Assembly (NCBI RefSeq): GCF_030867095.1 | Contig: NC_081827.1 | Coordinates: 50,469,001-50,533,000, forward strand | DNA length: 64,000 bases | Source: Alligator mississippiensis | Lineage: Eukaryota > Chordata > Crocodylia > Alligatoridae | Reading direction: 5' to 3' | Part shown: piece by piece, positions 32,761 to 45,655 of the stretch | How the letters are laid out: every line of letters begins with the position of its first letter | Position numbering within the stretch: the first letter of the stretch is position 1 | The notes under the pieces: generated by a model | Seen by the model: the letters and a program-made list of their open reading frames with translations, nothing else | What the model was told of the DNA's origin: nothing | The model's database searches: none | Position numbers and translations under genes: made by a program

Positions 32761-32934
32761 AAATCCACATGCTGGGGCTGCAATCCTGACTGCTTGTCTG
32801 AGTGCCCTCTCCCGCACTCCGCTGCAGCAGTCCAGAGCCTGCAGCTGGTCTGCCCTGCAGCCCTACTTGCTGCCCCATGTTGTGGGGGCTATGTCCCATT
32901 ATCCCCAGCCTCCCACTGCCTATGGAAGAAGTAC

Positions 32935-33785
32935 TTATGCGACCAATCAGAACCACTAATACAAACATGAATCTGAAAAAGGCATGTTAGAATTCATGCA
33001 TCATAAAGGTTGGTTAAAGAGATTTGCATCAGACTATCAATAAACTAATGTTTCACTGTAATATTTAAATGAAAACTCTCAAACTTCTACAGTTTTGCTA
33101 CCATTATACAACATTGTTATAACCCATAACCAAGATCTTTTTGCACAAAAACTTATTCCAAACATTTCACCCAGCTCTAATATCCATTTTTCATCTATGT
33201 GTTTTTATAAGCAGGAGACGCAGTGCTGAAGATAAACCAATCAATTACATTTTTTCTGATGCTTTGATGAAGTCTGAGCATGGTTTCTAAGTAGGAGTAA
33301 ATGGGATTACAGTTCTTTTTTCTGCTATTACTTTTTCATACTTATGAACTAAGCAGATTTTATTAAACTACTAATTAAATGATAATTTAATGTGTCTTTC
33401 CAATTTGTCATGATATTTCTGACTTTATTACTAAGTGTGTTTTCCAAATGAAATAACGTGTATTTCTATATGAAGTGTCATTAATACAGGCAGCACTGAA
33501 TAAAATTTATACACCATTCTTAACTTGTCCTACCTTGCAAAGCAGCTTCAATTTATTTATTTCATAAGTAGTTGATGTGATTATATTTAAGATGTATAAT
33601 GATTTAACATGATTAGCCCTAGCTTAATTACATGTTTCTTTTCATGAAATAACATGTTCCTGCCCATGAACTATGAGGACATTTTTTTAACTGTTTTATA
33701 TAAAGTGTTGTCACTGAAGAAAAAGATGCACTTGCTGTGACTGAACTTAATTTGTTGCAGATTTGCTGAGATGCTTTTTGATATC
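32935..33785. other. AT-rich noncoding DNA
   Basis: No repeat recognised. It contains many TAAT/ATTA-type motifs (for example near 33365 and 33600), in the manner of some conserved noncoding elements, but conservation cannot be judged from one sequence. Confidence 0.45.
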
Positions 33786-33791
33786 CTATAC

Positions 33792-34113
33792 CCGGTGTCA
33801 ACAACCCATGGCTTGCAGCCTGGATCCAGCCTGCAAAGGTCTGGTATGACCTGGCCCAGAAAGTTCTGACTCGGCCCAGGGCAGCGTGGAGAACTGGCTA
33901 CATTATGCTGCCTTCCCCCTGAGCAGCACTCTTTTCCATGGCTCTCCCTGATTCTCTTATGCCTGTGCTTACCTTGGCTGCAAATACCTGGCCTCTTGCA
34001 GGAAGAGTAAGTGCAGGCAGCCTGCAGTTTCCAGGAAGCAGAGATTTGCAGCCTAGGGCAGGGAGCTAGGTCACAAACTCTGGCCTACAGGGACAAAAGG
34101 TTGCCAACCCCTG
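33792..34113. mobile_element. hAT-like short element, 322 bp
   Basis: The left end CCGGTGTCAACAACCCATGG and the inverse of the right end, CAGGGGTTGGCAACCTTTTG, fit the CAGGGGTYGGCAACC type of hAT terminus. The interior has CTGGATCCAGCCTGCAAAGG-like text typical of such elements. I could not find a clear 8-bp target duplication. Confidence 0.6.
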
Positions 34114-34114
34114 A

Positions 34115-36878
34115 CTACTGAAGACCCCAGCTCTTGTAGTGATACCTAAAGTCAAATTTAAACTAATTAGCTCAGGTGTTATTAGGAGCATAGCTACAGT
34201 AACATAGAACTCAGCAGAGGTTGTCTATGTAAGTATTCATTTACTCACCTTCTCAAGTGGGTTTTGGAGTCTCAGCTGAGCTCCATACTACCAAGGCTAC
34301 TGCTAGTAGTGTGTCAGGTAGTTAGCTTACAGCTACCTCCAGCATGTCTACACAAGCTGCATTCAGTAGACTGACTGCACTGTAGGCATACCATCCATGA
34401 AAATACACAAGAGTGAAAAATATTTGAGGAAGTGTGTTTCAGATATTACAGAAAAGCCAATAGAAGTAGACTTGTAAAAGATTTTTGTGAATCACCTAAC
34501 TGGAATAGACTCAGTAGCAGGAAACCTAGTTTTCCATTCACCATGAAAAAAGCAAATATAAAAGAGAGCAGAAATGGTGCTGCTCACCATGGGATGCTGC
34601 CATGCTTTTGGCAGGTCACAGAAAAATGTGGATTCCACATTCTTCCAGCTTCTTCTGGAGTAGTGCTGGGTCTTCTTTTCCTATAGGCAAAAGGACAGAG
34701 TAGTTCTGCTCCTCAAGGCTTTGTCTTTATGAAGGGAAAAAGGTATTTGGCTTAACTTGAAGTAAAATCCCAGAAAAGCCAAACAGTTTTATTAACATGA
34801 ATGAGTTGGTCAACTTGAGAACTAGGCTTTTAGTCAATCTCCTCATTCAAGTGGCAGCTACAACTCCAAAGAACAAGGCAGATTCCTTGTACTATTTCCC
34901 AGCACACTAGGCTGGCATCCTGTTCTTTTCTGGTTTTCTACATAATTAAGTTGCCTAAGTCTCTATACATATGAATACGTATGTATATGCCCAGAAAAAG
35001 AATACCAACCTGTGTGTAAGTGGCATTTTGGGGACTTAGATAGCCATGTTGATGACCAAACCTGGTCGTCTCCAGAAAGTAATAGAATGCCACCCTATGT
35101 GCTTTAGCCTGAGTTGTGTAGGTCTACTTCATGTTCCCAGAGAGTTCCTGCAAAGATGCCCCCAAGTATGCTCCACTACCCTTTTCCATTCTTATGCTCC
35201 AGTACCCAAAATGCACTGGTGAGGCCACTTTGTGAACATCCACAATAGTCATTCTAAAGCATGCTGAAGACAGAGGTCTTCAGAGCAATGGCAGAGGGGT
35301 GTCCCCAGAGTGGTTTCACTGGGGCATATTTAAGTTTGGAGGAAGGGAGTGAAAACAGGTGGGTGGAGCATGTTCCATGGCATTCCCACCAGAAAATACT
35401 GGGGATGCAGAGAAGACATACCCTCTAGGGTTTAACAGAAAATGGAGAAAATGCAGTGCAGCTTTACATCAGATCCAATTGCTTAATTATGAAATTCATG
35501 AAAACAAGATCATGAATAGACAGAATACAGTTCAAGGGAACCAGAGAACCCTAGGTATTATTCTTTATGTCCTTCACTTAATTAACAAAGTAGAATCATA
35601 CTGAGCTGCATTTTGATATCTGCAAATTCACAAATCACAAGATGATTGGTCCGTGGGCTTACAGTTCATTGAAGCACAGATGAATACAACTCTGCTGCTG
35701 TGCCAGAATTAGGGACATTATGGGTGATGCCATGTCCCCTGCAGGCCACTTTACCTCCAGGTGGCTGGACCCCACTCCTGGTGGTGATCTGAAAAGGGGG
35801 GACAGCCCTGATTGGCTATTGTTGCCTGTTCTTTTCCACAACATCAGCACACATTAATCTGTAAACTTCACCAGGCAAATAAGTCTATTTCACCTCTAGT
35901 AGTGCAGGTTAAAGAATTTACTCCACACAATAGTAGTAATAATTAGAGTCTACACCACTCAGTTGAGATATTTAATATTCATCAAAACACTTAGTTTATG
36001 TGATGACAAAAAAAGGAAATAATTCTATACCTAAATCATACTCTTATACAGAATAACTTGCAATGTCCCAAAGCCCCATCTGAATTATTTAGTACATAGT
36101 TCAGAAAGTTTTGTAAAAAAAATCACAATGAGTTGTGACAGAATTTCACAGGCTATCCATGTATAAATGACATCACCAGTAACCATAACTCTGTTCTACA
36201 GGAATTAAAACAAAATCTAATTAACTACATATGATATGGTCCAAATAAAACCGGATCTAGCATTCAAAATTAGTTTTAATATAACAGCTTTAAAGTAAAT
36301 TAATCCCCAATTAAAACAAAAAAACCCCCAAAAACCTCTGCAAACTCCAAAATAAACAAATTTCCTAATGGAAAGCATCTGTCTTGTCTGCCTGCAGTAT
36401 GGAAATGATTTGCTTCTGTCTGGAGTTCTTGTTTGTTTAAAAGAATCAGCAAGACTGCTGGTAGATATGGGACCTAGTATGGTTCAGTGGTATTGGAGTT
36501 GTGATGAAAAAGGAAACCTAACAGATGAAATCCCTATTTTCTCCTATTTTGGCAATTTTTCTCTTGCTGGATGACAACAGCACACAGAGCAGAGAGAGAG
36601 TAATCCACTCTACATGATGTCCATTTTGAAGTTGTCTTTGTAATAACAAATCAGACATACCAGACACATAATAGAGAACAGAACTACTTGGTTTCCAGTG
36701 AGATTTCCCACGTTTATTACCAAAGGGAATGCAAAAAAATAAAACAAAATGGAAACAAAAACAAAAAAAATCTCCAAGGAAGAGTATTGAAATTCAAACT
36801 TTTGCAAAAGAAAAACGTGTTTGATTATTGTGCTGTTACCAGAAAGGAAAACAAAGTTAAAATTAAAAAAAAAACCAC

Positions 36879-36880
<2 letters not shown>
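34115..36880. other. Mostly AT-rich noncoding DNA
   Basis: No host exon was found. The frames at 34432-34686, 35359-35604 and 36368-36574 lack family resemblance. A lone AGCATGTCTACACAAGC string at 34341 resembles a MITE end but has no partner. Confidence 0.5.

Positions 36881-36881
<1 letters not shown>

Positions 36882-36924
<43 letters not shown>
36882..36924. repeat. (TA)n microsatellite
   Basis: About 21 uninterrupted TA units follow an A-rich stretch (36866-36875). Reading it in frame gives Ile-Tyr repeats, which explains open frames across it. Confidence 0.95.
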
Positions 36925-36927
<3 letters not shown>

Positions 36928-37007
36928 AAAAGAATTATGGTAGTGTTGGCTAAAAATGTCCAACTCAGGATCCTTAAAATTCTGGTTTATTAGGCGGATT
37001 GAAACAC

Positions 37008-37720
37008 TGTAATGAAGTCAAATCATAAACCTTGGGGCTGGTCCCCCCCCCCCCCCACACACACACACAGTAGAGAGCTACAAGAGTACCTATCCCACAG
37101 GCACTGGAGTCTGCCATCAATGGCCAGTCGAGGCTTCTTTCAGCGTGATGTTATCCTACAGAAGAGGGTCGCCAGCTGGTCCTTCTGGCTGGACAGGTCA
37201 GGTGCTGGTCAAGTTGGAGATCAAGAGGGCGCCACTGAGGGTCACTTTTCACTGCTTTTTATCTGTCCTTGGCAGACTTTGGTTACTCCCCAGTTTTCAG
37301 GTTTGCCCAATCCAGGGGTCATTGACCCTTGTGGGACTTTCCCCTCAGTGGCTACTGGATGGCATCTGTCAGCCCCAGGGGTCGTCCGCATGTACGTGCA
37401 GGTTTGGGAGTCCGTTGATGAATTTTGAATAGGGCTCTGGGAGCAGTCGATATGGAGATATTCAGCCCAAAAGTTGGTCCCCGGCATTGATTAACTCAGA
37501 CCGGGGCTTCTAGCCCTTGAACTGTGAAGTTGAGAGAATTCCCGGTTGCTACATTGTCTCCTATTGATTTCTTCCATTGGTTGATCTGCGGTTTCCCTAG
37601 GTGTTAATTACTGTCTGCTACTGTGTTACTCATTCAGTCACTGATTCACTCGCTTTTTCAGGGGCCCGCCTGATACAGGGAAGCAGCAGTTTGATTCTTG
37701 CCCTTGTTAACATTGTTACA
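37008..37720 (-). mobile_element. LTR-like block with retained CpGs, unclassified
   Basis: Ends are TGTAATG (37008) and TGTTACA (37720), giving TG...CA termini with short inverted repeats. Inside, a C-run and (CA)n lie at 37043-37069. The rest is mixed-composition sequence with many CpGs (TCGCC, GGCGCC, GTCGTCCGC, CTCGC) unlike the AT-rich surroundings. On the minus strand an AGATAAAAAGC string could be TATA-like. No matching 5-bp target duplication and no gag or pol frame were seen, so a solo LTR is only a suggestion. Confidence 0.35.
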
Positions 37721-37724
37721 ATGT

Positions 37725-38515
37725 CTAACTTACTTCTGAAACTAAAACACATTTAGCTAAAAGGTGAGGAGTATAAAATATAAGCTACAAAAGTAATGCC
37801 ATGGTACACAAATAGATAAAAATACCAAAATACAAGGGGAGATACAAAATACACACATACAAACTTTAAAACACAATTCCTTATCTTATACTGAAAGAAA
37901 GAGGAAGGAAGAAAAGGTAGAAGAAGAGAAACATATCCAAAGAGGGGAGAGCAAATGCAGGCAAGTGGAAAAGGGGGCTTTCTGCTACAGTAGGAAGATG
38001 GCAATGTGGAAATACTTTAAATTCAGGAAAGGTACAAAAATTAGATACCATAAATTAATCTAATATGACTCTCAAAAATGGAGGCAAATAAACAGCTACC
38101 TAGATTCCCCCTTATTTTGAGGGCCAAAAATTATACTACTCTATTTTCTTTTAAAGAGGAAGAAAGATTCTGCCATTGAGGAAGCTGCTCTGGCACATCT
38201 GTTCCCAGATTCATCTGCTAAAGCACTGTCTGGACAAAGATACTTCTGGGTTGAAAAAGATGAAAGATAAGGAACTCAGAGGATTGACGTTCTGAGCTCA
38301 GGGGAAAGGAAAAGGGGTGAGTTACTTCTCTATTCCACCCTTCCTTGGAGGGTGGTTCTGCACAATGTCAGAACTTCCAACAGAAACCTTCCCTCCTATT
38401 TCCTATATTAATGGAGTAATTGCCATACACTGAAGATAGGAAGAGCCTATCTGGAGATCATAGGTAAAAGGTACACTGCAAAGACATACAATGCATTGCT
38501 ACACTACATGATAGA
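37725..38515. other. AT-rich noncoding DNA
   Basis: Nothing recognised; 37880-37990 is purine-rich. Confidence 0.5.
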
Positions 38516-38519
38516 ATAA

Positions 38520-38645
38520 TGACTATATTTATTATTTGTTTTTCACTTGCATGTGGGAGCCCTCATCATGGACCCAGATTCCAGTGCACTAAGCACTGTA
38601 TAAACACACACAAAAGAGATGTTGCCTGTCACCAAGAGCTCCTAA
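38520..38645 (+). repeat. Old dispersed repeat (AAGCACTGTATAAACACA type)
   Basis: ATTATTTGTTTTTCACTTGC followed by GGGAGCCC, ATCATGGACCCAGATTCCAG, TGCACTAAGCACTGTATAAA and AAGAGCTCCTAATCT resembles an ancient amniote repeat with GTGCTAGGCACTGTACAAAC and AAAGAGCTTACAATCT motifs. The family name was not determined. Confidence 0.55.
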
Positions 38646-38649
38646 TCTC

Positions 38650-41285
38650 TATATCACAACCTTTGATCTCCTCTGCGATGTAACTTGTAGTGTTCCAGTA
38701 TGGCACTGAGTTTTTACTCTTGATATTAATAGAGAATCAAGTCAAAACTGAGCACTTTGAAGCTCCGCATCCCAGCAATTTATTTATGCAAAAATGATAG
38801 CAGCAGAAAATATTGGCAGAAGTTTAGGACTATTCTACTTTTTAGAGATAAAGTCTACACTATATACTATGCAGGTCATTCTAAGAAGATCTTGAGCAGT
38901 ATGGACATTTCTAAACATACAAAGTGTGCTCAGAATGTAAATTATAATCAAAATATGTTCACATAGGATAAATATGGTATTGTGTGGAAGATGTTGGCAT
39001 TGTGCTAAAAATCACTGGAAATAAAGTGAATGTGATATTTAATATATATAGGTTCATATTAAGTTTCTGTAAAAATAATATAAAGTCTCTGATTCAAAAA
39101 GTCTACAGGGAAAAAGCAGAATATTAATTTTCATGGTACTTCATTCCAGTATTTCCAAAAGTATTATGTGTCTGTGTCTACATAAAACAGTTGCTACATT
39201 CTAGTACCAATATAGCTGTAAATGTTCCATGAACTGAATAAAAATATTTCCATCCCTAAAGTGCCAAATAACAGGTCACCTCAAGTGGATGGAGAAAGGT
39301 ACAATTATAGGTGCATTTAATATCTGTAATGAATCCAAGTTTGAAAGCTTTACATTGTTTATATGTTATATTCCAGTTATAAATAATTTTTTAAAAGGTG
39401 CTGTATACCTCAAAAAGGACATTAAAACTTCAAAGTAATATATATGTTTGTTATGTTACCATGACATACTATGTTGTGGAGGTGCGTGTGATTTTGATTG
39501 CCAACAAAAATATATTTACAAAGTGTGAAATTATGAATTATTGTTTTTGTTACTCACAGCATTAGTTTAATTGTGTTATTACATTTTCCCATAAAATGTC
39601 AACAAGTCCTACAGTTTGATAGAGCCAAGTTTTAAAAACAGCATTCATTTAGTACTAGTCTCTTACATAAGACAAACAAAATAGCAAAGTACTAAGAGAC
39701 ATGCTAAAAGGGATATTCAACAAAGCACAATAAATACTATAGTAATGCTGCACCTGAGGACAGATGGGTACAGACAGTCCAACTTCTGACCCTGAAATGT
39801 CAATCTTGGCAAAATGTTTTTTGGCAAACCCCTGCCCTGCTTAAATGAGGCAAAGTTTAGGTCTAGCCTCAATCCTGCAAGTTATTATATTCATCCAGAT
39901 AGACCCCAGTGCCCCTACAGACCTCCCCGAAATCATGGACACCAGGGTACCACCATGTGAATTCACTTCTTCAACTGAGGGTTATATTAGATTTAGTGTT
40001 GAAACTAGTCCCCTGCCTTTGGATAATAAGTTCTTGAGAGCTGTGTTCACCCCTCACACATGTGTGCTCAGCTTCATTTAAGATAGCAGTGGTAAACTGA
40101 ACACCAAATATTTTAAAAGAGAAATATTTAAATAGCATATTTTTCAAAACAGTGTATATGTTCCTCATTTCTGGGTTTGAGGTGCTGTAGTTGATGGTAA
40201 ACTCAACACAGCAGTTGCTGTAACACCCATCGACCCCAAATCTCATGCCCTCGAACTCTCCTCTGCCTGATTAAACCACTTCACCCCATAGTTCCTGATA
40301 GAGTGAGGAAAATATTGTAAAGTATACCTGAACGTTCACTCCAATTTAAAAATGAATTTGCCTTGTCCACTCTCGCATCCCTTTTGTGATTGCTATTGCA
40401 AACATTTGAGAGATTGAATAGGACTCAAGTGAATGCTTATGGAAAGCAGACTTTGTGTTTGCACTCCTGAGTATTTGCACCAGAAACGGTGTATTCTGTA
40501 TGGGATGAGACACAGCATTAAGCAGTATGAGGGAGAGGGAGAGGGTTACTTCAACCCCATGCCTAACCTTTGCAATTCAAGCAAGTTATTGAACTCAGGA
40601 TCTGACCCTTTTCTGCACATCTAGAACCATCCATTTACATGCAACTGGGTCCCCATCCCACAACACATATAAGCACAGAAACAACTTAATTACTAATGTT
40701 TAATTGCTGTGCTGACCCCAAGCTTTACTTTGCATCTGTGACTGTTGTTGGGAAGAGATCAAGGGTAGAGCAACCATGTTACTGGGTGCCTGAAGACATG
40801 GGCAACTAGAGCTGCCTTAGTCAGGGGGGACACATGCCCCCCTGTGACCAATCCCGTCAACCGGGGGTGGGGCCCTCACTGCCAGTCCCACGATGGTCAA
40901 TTGCTGTAGCTAAGCACTGCAACCACTTCCAGGAGATCTTTGCTGTGTTCCCCAATCTACCCTGAAACACTGTATGGTTTGGATAAGGCATGTCATTTTT
41001 CCCTCCTTCTGCTGAATGGAAATATTAATACCCTTCTTTGGTGGTACATTTAAAAGCTTTAAAAGTACTGTTTATTATGAAGAGAAGAAATGGAAAACAT
41101 TAACCCTTACCCATCGCATATGATTGACCCAGTCCGTCATACTTAGCTCCCAAGAACTGTGTTTTGCAATGTGACATGTCTCTTCAATGTGCTGTAAAAA
41201 TAATGCAATAATAAAGTTAATATTAAAAATAATTATGATATCCATAATAATAGGATAAATACAGGTTAGTAAATATAATAATGCA
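38650..41285. other. AT-rich noncoding DNA
   Basis: No gene or delimited repeat was recognised across this stretch. Confidence 0.5.
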
Positions 41286-41293
41286 CTTAGTAC

Positions 41294-42249
41294 ACTATAT
41301 TTACTTGACTCCAAGACAAGGGCTTTCCCCCCCAAACAATATGGGGAGGGGGGCTCATCTTATTTTTGAGTACTGGCCCATGGCAGGCAGTGGCTCAGTT
41401 CCAGCCTTGCTCTCAGAGCCTAAGCCAGAGCCAAGCCTCCCCGCACCCCACCCCCTTTTGGGCTGGGGTGGCTCATGCAGTGAGGGAGGGGCATGCAGCG
41501 GTGGAGGCATGTAGCCGGGGGGGGGGGGGGGTGGCATGCAGCTGGGAAAGCATGGTGGAGATCATGGAGTGAGGGGGCCTCCAGGGGAGATCTGGTTGTG
41601 CAGGTTGGGAGGAGCACAAGGGAAACTGCTGCCTGCCTCAGGTTCCCCCCTCCCACCACTTACCTTCTGTTTTGGCTCTGGCCCCTCCAGCCCTGAATGA
41701 GACAGATCTAAAGCTGCTGCTACTACTGCTTCTGCCTAGCCAAGCAGAGCCAGCCAGATCAGGGCTCCAGCCACAGCTGAACCAGAGTCAGAGTAGGAAT
41801 TCAGCAGAAGGTAAGTGGTAGTGCATAGGGGGCACATAGTGGGGCACACAGGGGGCAGGCATGGGGTGGGGGATACATGGCAAGGGTCAGGCACAGACAT
41901 GGCAGGGCAGGTGGCAGGGAGAGATGGGAGGCAGTGAGTCAGGGAGTAAGCACAGGTATGGGGGGATCAAAGTGAGGCAGAAGGTGGCAGAAGTGAGACA
42001 CAGGCATGGGAGTGGGGGCAAATGGCAGTAGGGCAGGCAGGGAGGGTAAGGGACAGGATGGACTGTTATTCCCTGCCACTGCTTTCCCCTCACCACAGTG
42101 GGGGAATGAATTTAAGACAAGCTTCCACTAATTAGATTCTATACATGGAAATTTATAGCAAATATGTATATTATTTCCCATGTATAGAATTTAATTATTG
42201 GGGAGGATGTCTCAAATTTGAAGTCATGCCGGATTAAGGTAAATATGGT
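41294..42249. mobile_element. Element with CNATATTTAC inverted ends, 956 bp
   Basis: The left end ACTATATTTACTTGACTCC and the inverse of the right end, ACCATATTTACCTTAATCC, match at about 15 of 19. TA lies next to both ends when they are trimmed, so a TA target is possible. The interior has a G-run (41517-41531), GC-rich text, and a GGGGCATGCAG/GGCAGG-rich part with weak tandem structure. Related ends occur at 28774 and 63101. No transposase frame. Confidence 0.6.
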
Positions 42250-42254
42250 ATTAT

Positions 42255-42610
42255 TCTTTGGAAAAAAAAAAAAGCCTGCTTTCTAATAGAACAGCCTCTG
42301 CACAAATCTCTTGGAAGAACCCAGGCAACTAGGAATAAAATCAACTATTGACTTTCAGCTGTCAACTTTTATTTGGATTTGTTCTCTTAAAATCCTTCAG
42401 AAACATTTGAATTCTTCCTTTGGGTCTAATTTCTGGTTATATTATTCTTTCTCCTTCCTACTGAGTTTCTCTCATTTCCTCTGACTGCCCTTTTTGCTTT
42501 CCAGATTCTCTCTCTCTTCATTTTTCTGTCCTCTTCTCCTAGAATCAGCTGATTAATCATTAGAGTCGATTAAGATATCAAGGAGCATGCCAGATACTCT
42601 GCTTTCAGCA
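42255..42610. other. Noncoding DNA
   Basis: Pyrimidine-rich in part; nothing recognised. Confidence 0.5.
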
Positions 42611-42612
42611 GA

Positions 42613-42990
42613 CAGTTTCATAGTTGGTAGGTTTGGAGAGGACCTGAGCAGATCATCAAGTCTGACCCCGTGCCATGGGCAGGAAAGATTGCTCAGGTCA
42701 AGTGACCCCAGCTAGGTGAATATCTAGCCTCCTTTTGAAGACCCCCAGGGTAGGAGCGAGCACCACTTCCCTTGGAAGTTGGTTCCAGATCCTAGCTACC
42801 CTGACTGTGAAGTAGTGCCTCCTGATGTCTAGCCTGAACCTACTCCCAATCAATTTGTGGCCGTTATTCCTAGTTACTCCTGGTAGTGCTTGGGGGCACA
42901 GGGACTCTCCCATTCCCTGCAGGTCCCCGCTGGTAAGACATGGACCCACAAGCCTAACTAGTATTTTGTAACCCCACAATTTTGTTTTAC
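42613..42990 (-). mobile_element. CR1 LINE 3' end
   Basis: On the minus strand the frame ends with [40 protein letters not shown] and IHLAGVT, the C-terminus of CR1 RT. A 3' UTR follows, ending in AGGTCCTCTCCAAACCTACC and AACTATGAAA. It is a different CR1 subfamily from the copies at 5.7 and 32.7 kb. Confidence 0.9.
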
Positions 42991-42999
42991 CCCAATAAC

Positions 43000-45645
43000 A
43001 AAACTCCCTACGCTGAGCAGATGAAGAAAAAAAAAAAAAGAGAGAGCCATGACATTCCACATGGAGTTTCCCCATCAAGTACACCCTGGTAAAACTGCTG
43101 ACTTGAGTCATGTCATTCTTCTTTCATTTCTTTAAAAATAATGGAGGATTCTAACAGAATGCCTAACAGAGTATTTATTATAAATGTGTTGGCAAATGAC
43201 CAAATGACAGTATATTATGTACTATTATGTACCAGAAATAGATCAAATTATTTTAATATTATATTCAGGTTTCACTAAGCATGTGTTTGTTTATTTGCAT
43301 GCATTCGGTCTATTAGTACACTGTTAACACCTCACTGCAAAGTATTAAACATCAGTAGATGTTAAATTATTTTTTAGGAAAAAAAACAGTTGCACAAAGA
43401 ATTTTACAAGCAACATTCTCTTTTAATACAACTCTTCAGTCATTAGAATCCAAGGGGCCCCATTACTGCCCTTGTCAAACACTCAAGTATGTTAATGCCC
43501 ATAATGGTGACCTAATCAGTTTAGGTGTATCATCGAAACAGTTTCACTGAAGCTTTTGAGAGAATGTCATTTAAGGACTTGTAGATGTAGTGTGCTTCAG
43601 TATGTCTGTGGATCAGGGTAAAGTGTGACTAATGGCAGGTACACTACACATTCTCAAAAGCTACTGATCTTTTCCACAAAATCACATTCTAAAACAAGAC
43701 TTATTTGGAATTTAAATGGGTGAAGCAGAGAAGTGCCATTAGATACAGGTTCTTTTTAGTGCCATGAAACATTTCTCATATAAAAAGACAAACATTTCAA
43801 GCATGCATGGGTGTTCTTACAAAACATGCATCAGTACCACCCAGTAACAAGCTACAAAGTTGTTTGGAAAAAGGTGCTTGCATCCATGGCACATTTTTCT
43901 AAAATGAAGATGGCAATATTTTCATTAAAAAACAGTGTCATTAAGTTATAATGGATAATTTTAATAGGAACGGAAGTAGGTACTGTGCAATGCATTTTCA
44001 CTTTTTTGCAATGAATGGAAACAAAATATCTGCATCTCACTGACAAAGCTGTGAATGGACAAAGGTGCTATCTAAGTAACATATACAAAGTTGATATGGT
44101 ATAACAAATGCTGTTGATCTCACATAGAACAATGCTGGTGAAGATTTCACTTTCTACCAACACCCAACTAAATTCTTTGAAATATGTCCTGTAAGGACAA
44201 TAGGCAAAGTTTAAGATAGAAACAAGAAATCCTTCTTGCCACCATTTCATAAAAAAACCCCTCACTTAACTGTTTCAAATCATACTCTCTGTTTTTAAAA
44301 ATTCTTTCTAAAATATCATTTCTGTGTTCACATATGAGCATTAAAAATTTAACAATACTAAGTATTAAATATATACTAAATATCACAATAACCTAATGGA
44401 ATCAGGATGCAAACATGTCTTATGAAGCTACTACAATAAGCCCTGCAATTTTTTCCTCCCCTCAGGTTGGTTCTGTTCATGTTCTTCTACTGGTAATGTC
44501 AGATCTAATTTTGGATTAAAACAAATTCATGGACTGGACTGTGGTTGAAACCTTGGCTGAAATCATGTCTTTAGCTGTTTCTTTTACACACCCTAAACAC
44601 TTTTGCATACTAAATCAATAATAGATAACAAAAAAGCATGTTGGAATAGTAGCAGAACAGCAACAGCTACTCTCACACCACTGCAACTATGTTGTTAAAT
44701 TACAGATTACCAATATATGTTACTTAGAAAAGGATACAATACAGTATGGCATGGCATGATTCTGAATCAACCTCAGCTTCACTGATGAGAGAACACATAA
44801 ATAACTAGTAACAATATTATTACAGACTCGGGAAGTAAAAAAATCAAAACTCCAAAGTAACTATGTCACAGCAGCTGCTGTGACAGTGAGGTACCCAACA
44901 AAGCTTCACTTTCATTATAGTTATAAATGACATGATTTTATTTGTTTTCTTTTTTTTCAAATGATTTTTAATATGTATGGGATTTCAGTAAGTGAATGAA
45001 TTGATGTAACAGTTCAAGTCACACAAGCTTTAGTGAGAGCCTTGAGCTACATAGGAGGCTGAGAAGGAGTTTGAGTTCTGCAACAGCTTTATAATATCAG
45101 AGACCAGGCCATTGGCCTACCCACAGCTGTTAATTTCCCAAAAGGATCATGAACCTTCATTTTCTCCAAGCTTCTTCAGCCTCTAAGCTTTACCCCGCCA
45201 CAGGCAACCAGAATTCTAATATCAAGAGGCATATTAATGCTACAAAATGGTTCTGTCATCACTGAAAATGAAAAACAAGGCTATATAGATAAAAGAAAAT
45301 GTGAAGTATTTGCTTTCTTGCTGCTTTGCTTTCCATGTCTTTTTTCTATTTCACTAGGATCACCATTTCCTTTTGCCAGATCACTACCATGAAAAAATGT
45401 GTTTGTATGCAAGTCACCTGATCTTATCAGCCCTCTCTCAGATACAGGTATGTAGGTTGTACAGTTATACAACTGAGAACTGCAGGATAACAGGCCTTCA
45501 TTAACAGCTCTACTCTTTTCTGTAAAAGACACTAGAGTCAAAAGCCATAAGCTCTTAAGAGCGGCATTCACCCCTGTGTAATGAACAGGCACAGGGTCTA
45601 TGCACTGCTTACCTCCTATTTATGCACAATTTTTCAAAAGAGCTT
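43000..45645. other. AT-rich noncoding DNA
   Basis: An A-run lies at about 43025-43040. A short inverted pair, AGCTTTTGAGAGAATGT (43552) and ACATTCTCAAAAGCT (43648), was noted. No gene recognised. Confidence 0.5.
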
Positions 45646-45655
45646 ACCACTCACT

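Larger units (their letters stand above)
30666..32924. mobile_element. Fold-back hAT-like element interrupted by CR1
   Basis: The left end CATAGGCAGAGGGAC pairs with the inverse of the right end, CATAGGCAGTGGGAG. Octamers GAAGTTGT (30658-30665) and GAAGAAGT (32925-32932) agree at 6 of 8. The left part is a long inverted repeat: about 30785-31010 pairs with about 31060-31285 (TGAGGGAGGGAGCA, AATGGGGCC, GTCATGGGATGCT and CTGGGTTCTGCACCC each have inverted partners). Without the CR1 at about 31410-32760 the element would be about 900 bp. Frames inside the palindrome are not genes. Confidence 0.7.

Noticed and set aside
33784..34121. Octamer duplication for the hAT-like element at 33792-34113
   Set aside because: The flanks TCCTATAC and ACTACTGA do not match, so the element is reported without a duplication.
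34341..34360. MITE end at AGCATGTCTACACAAGC
   Set aside because: No partner end or flanking triplet was found.
36610..36993. Frames across the (TA)n tract on both strands
   Set aside because: The Ile-Tyr repeats come from the microsatellite itself.
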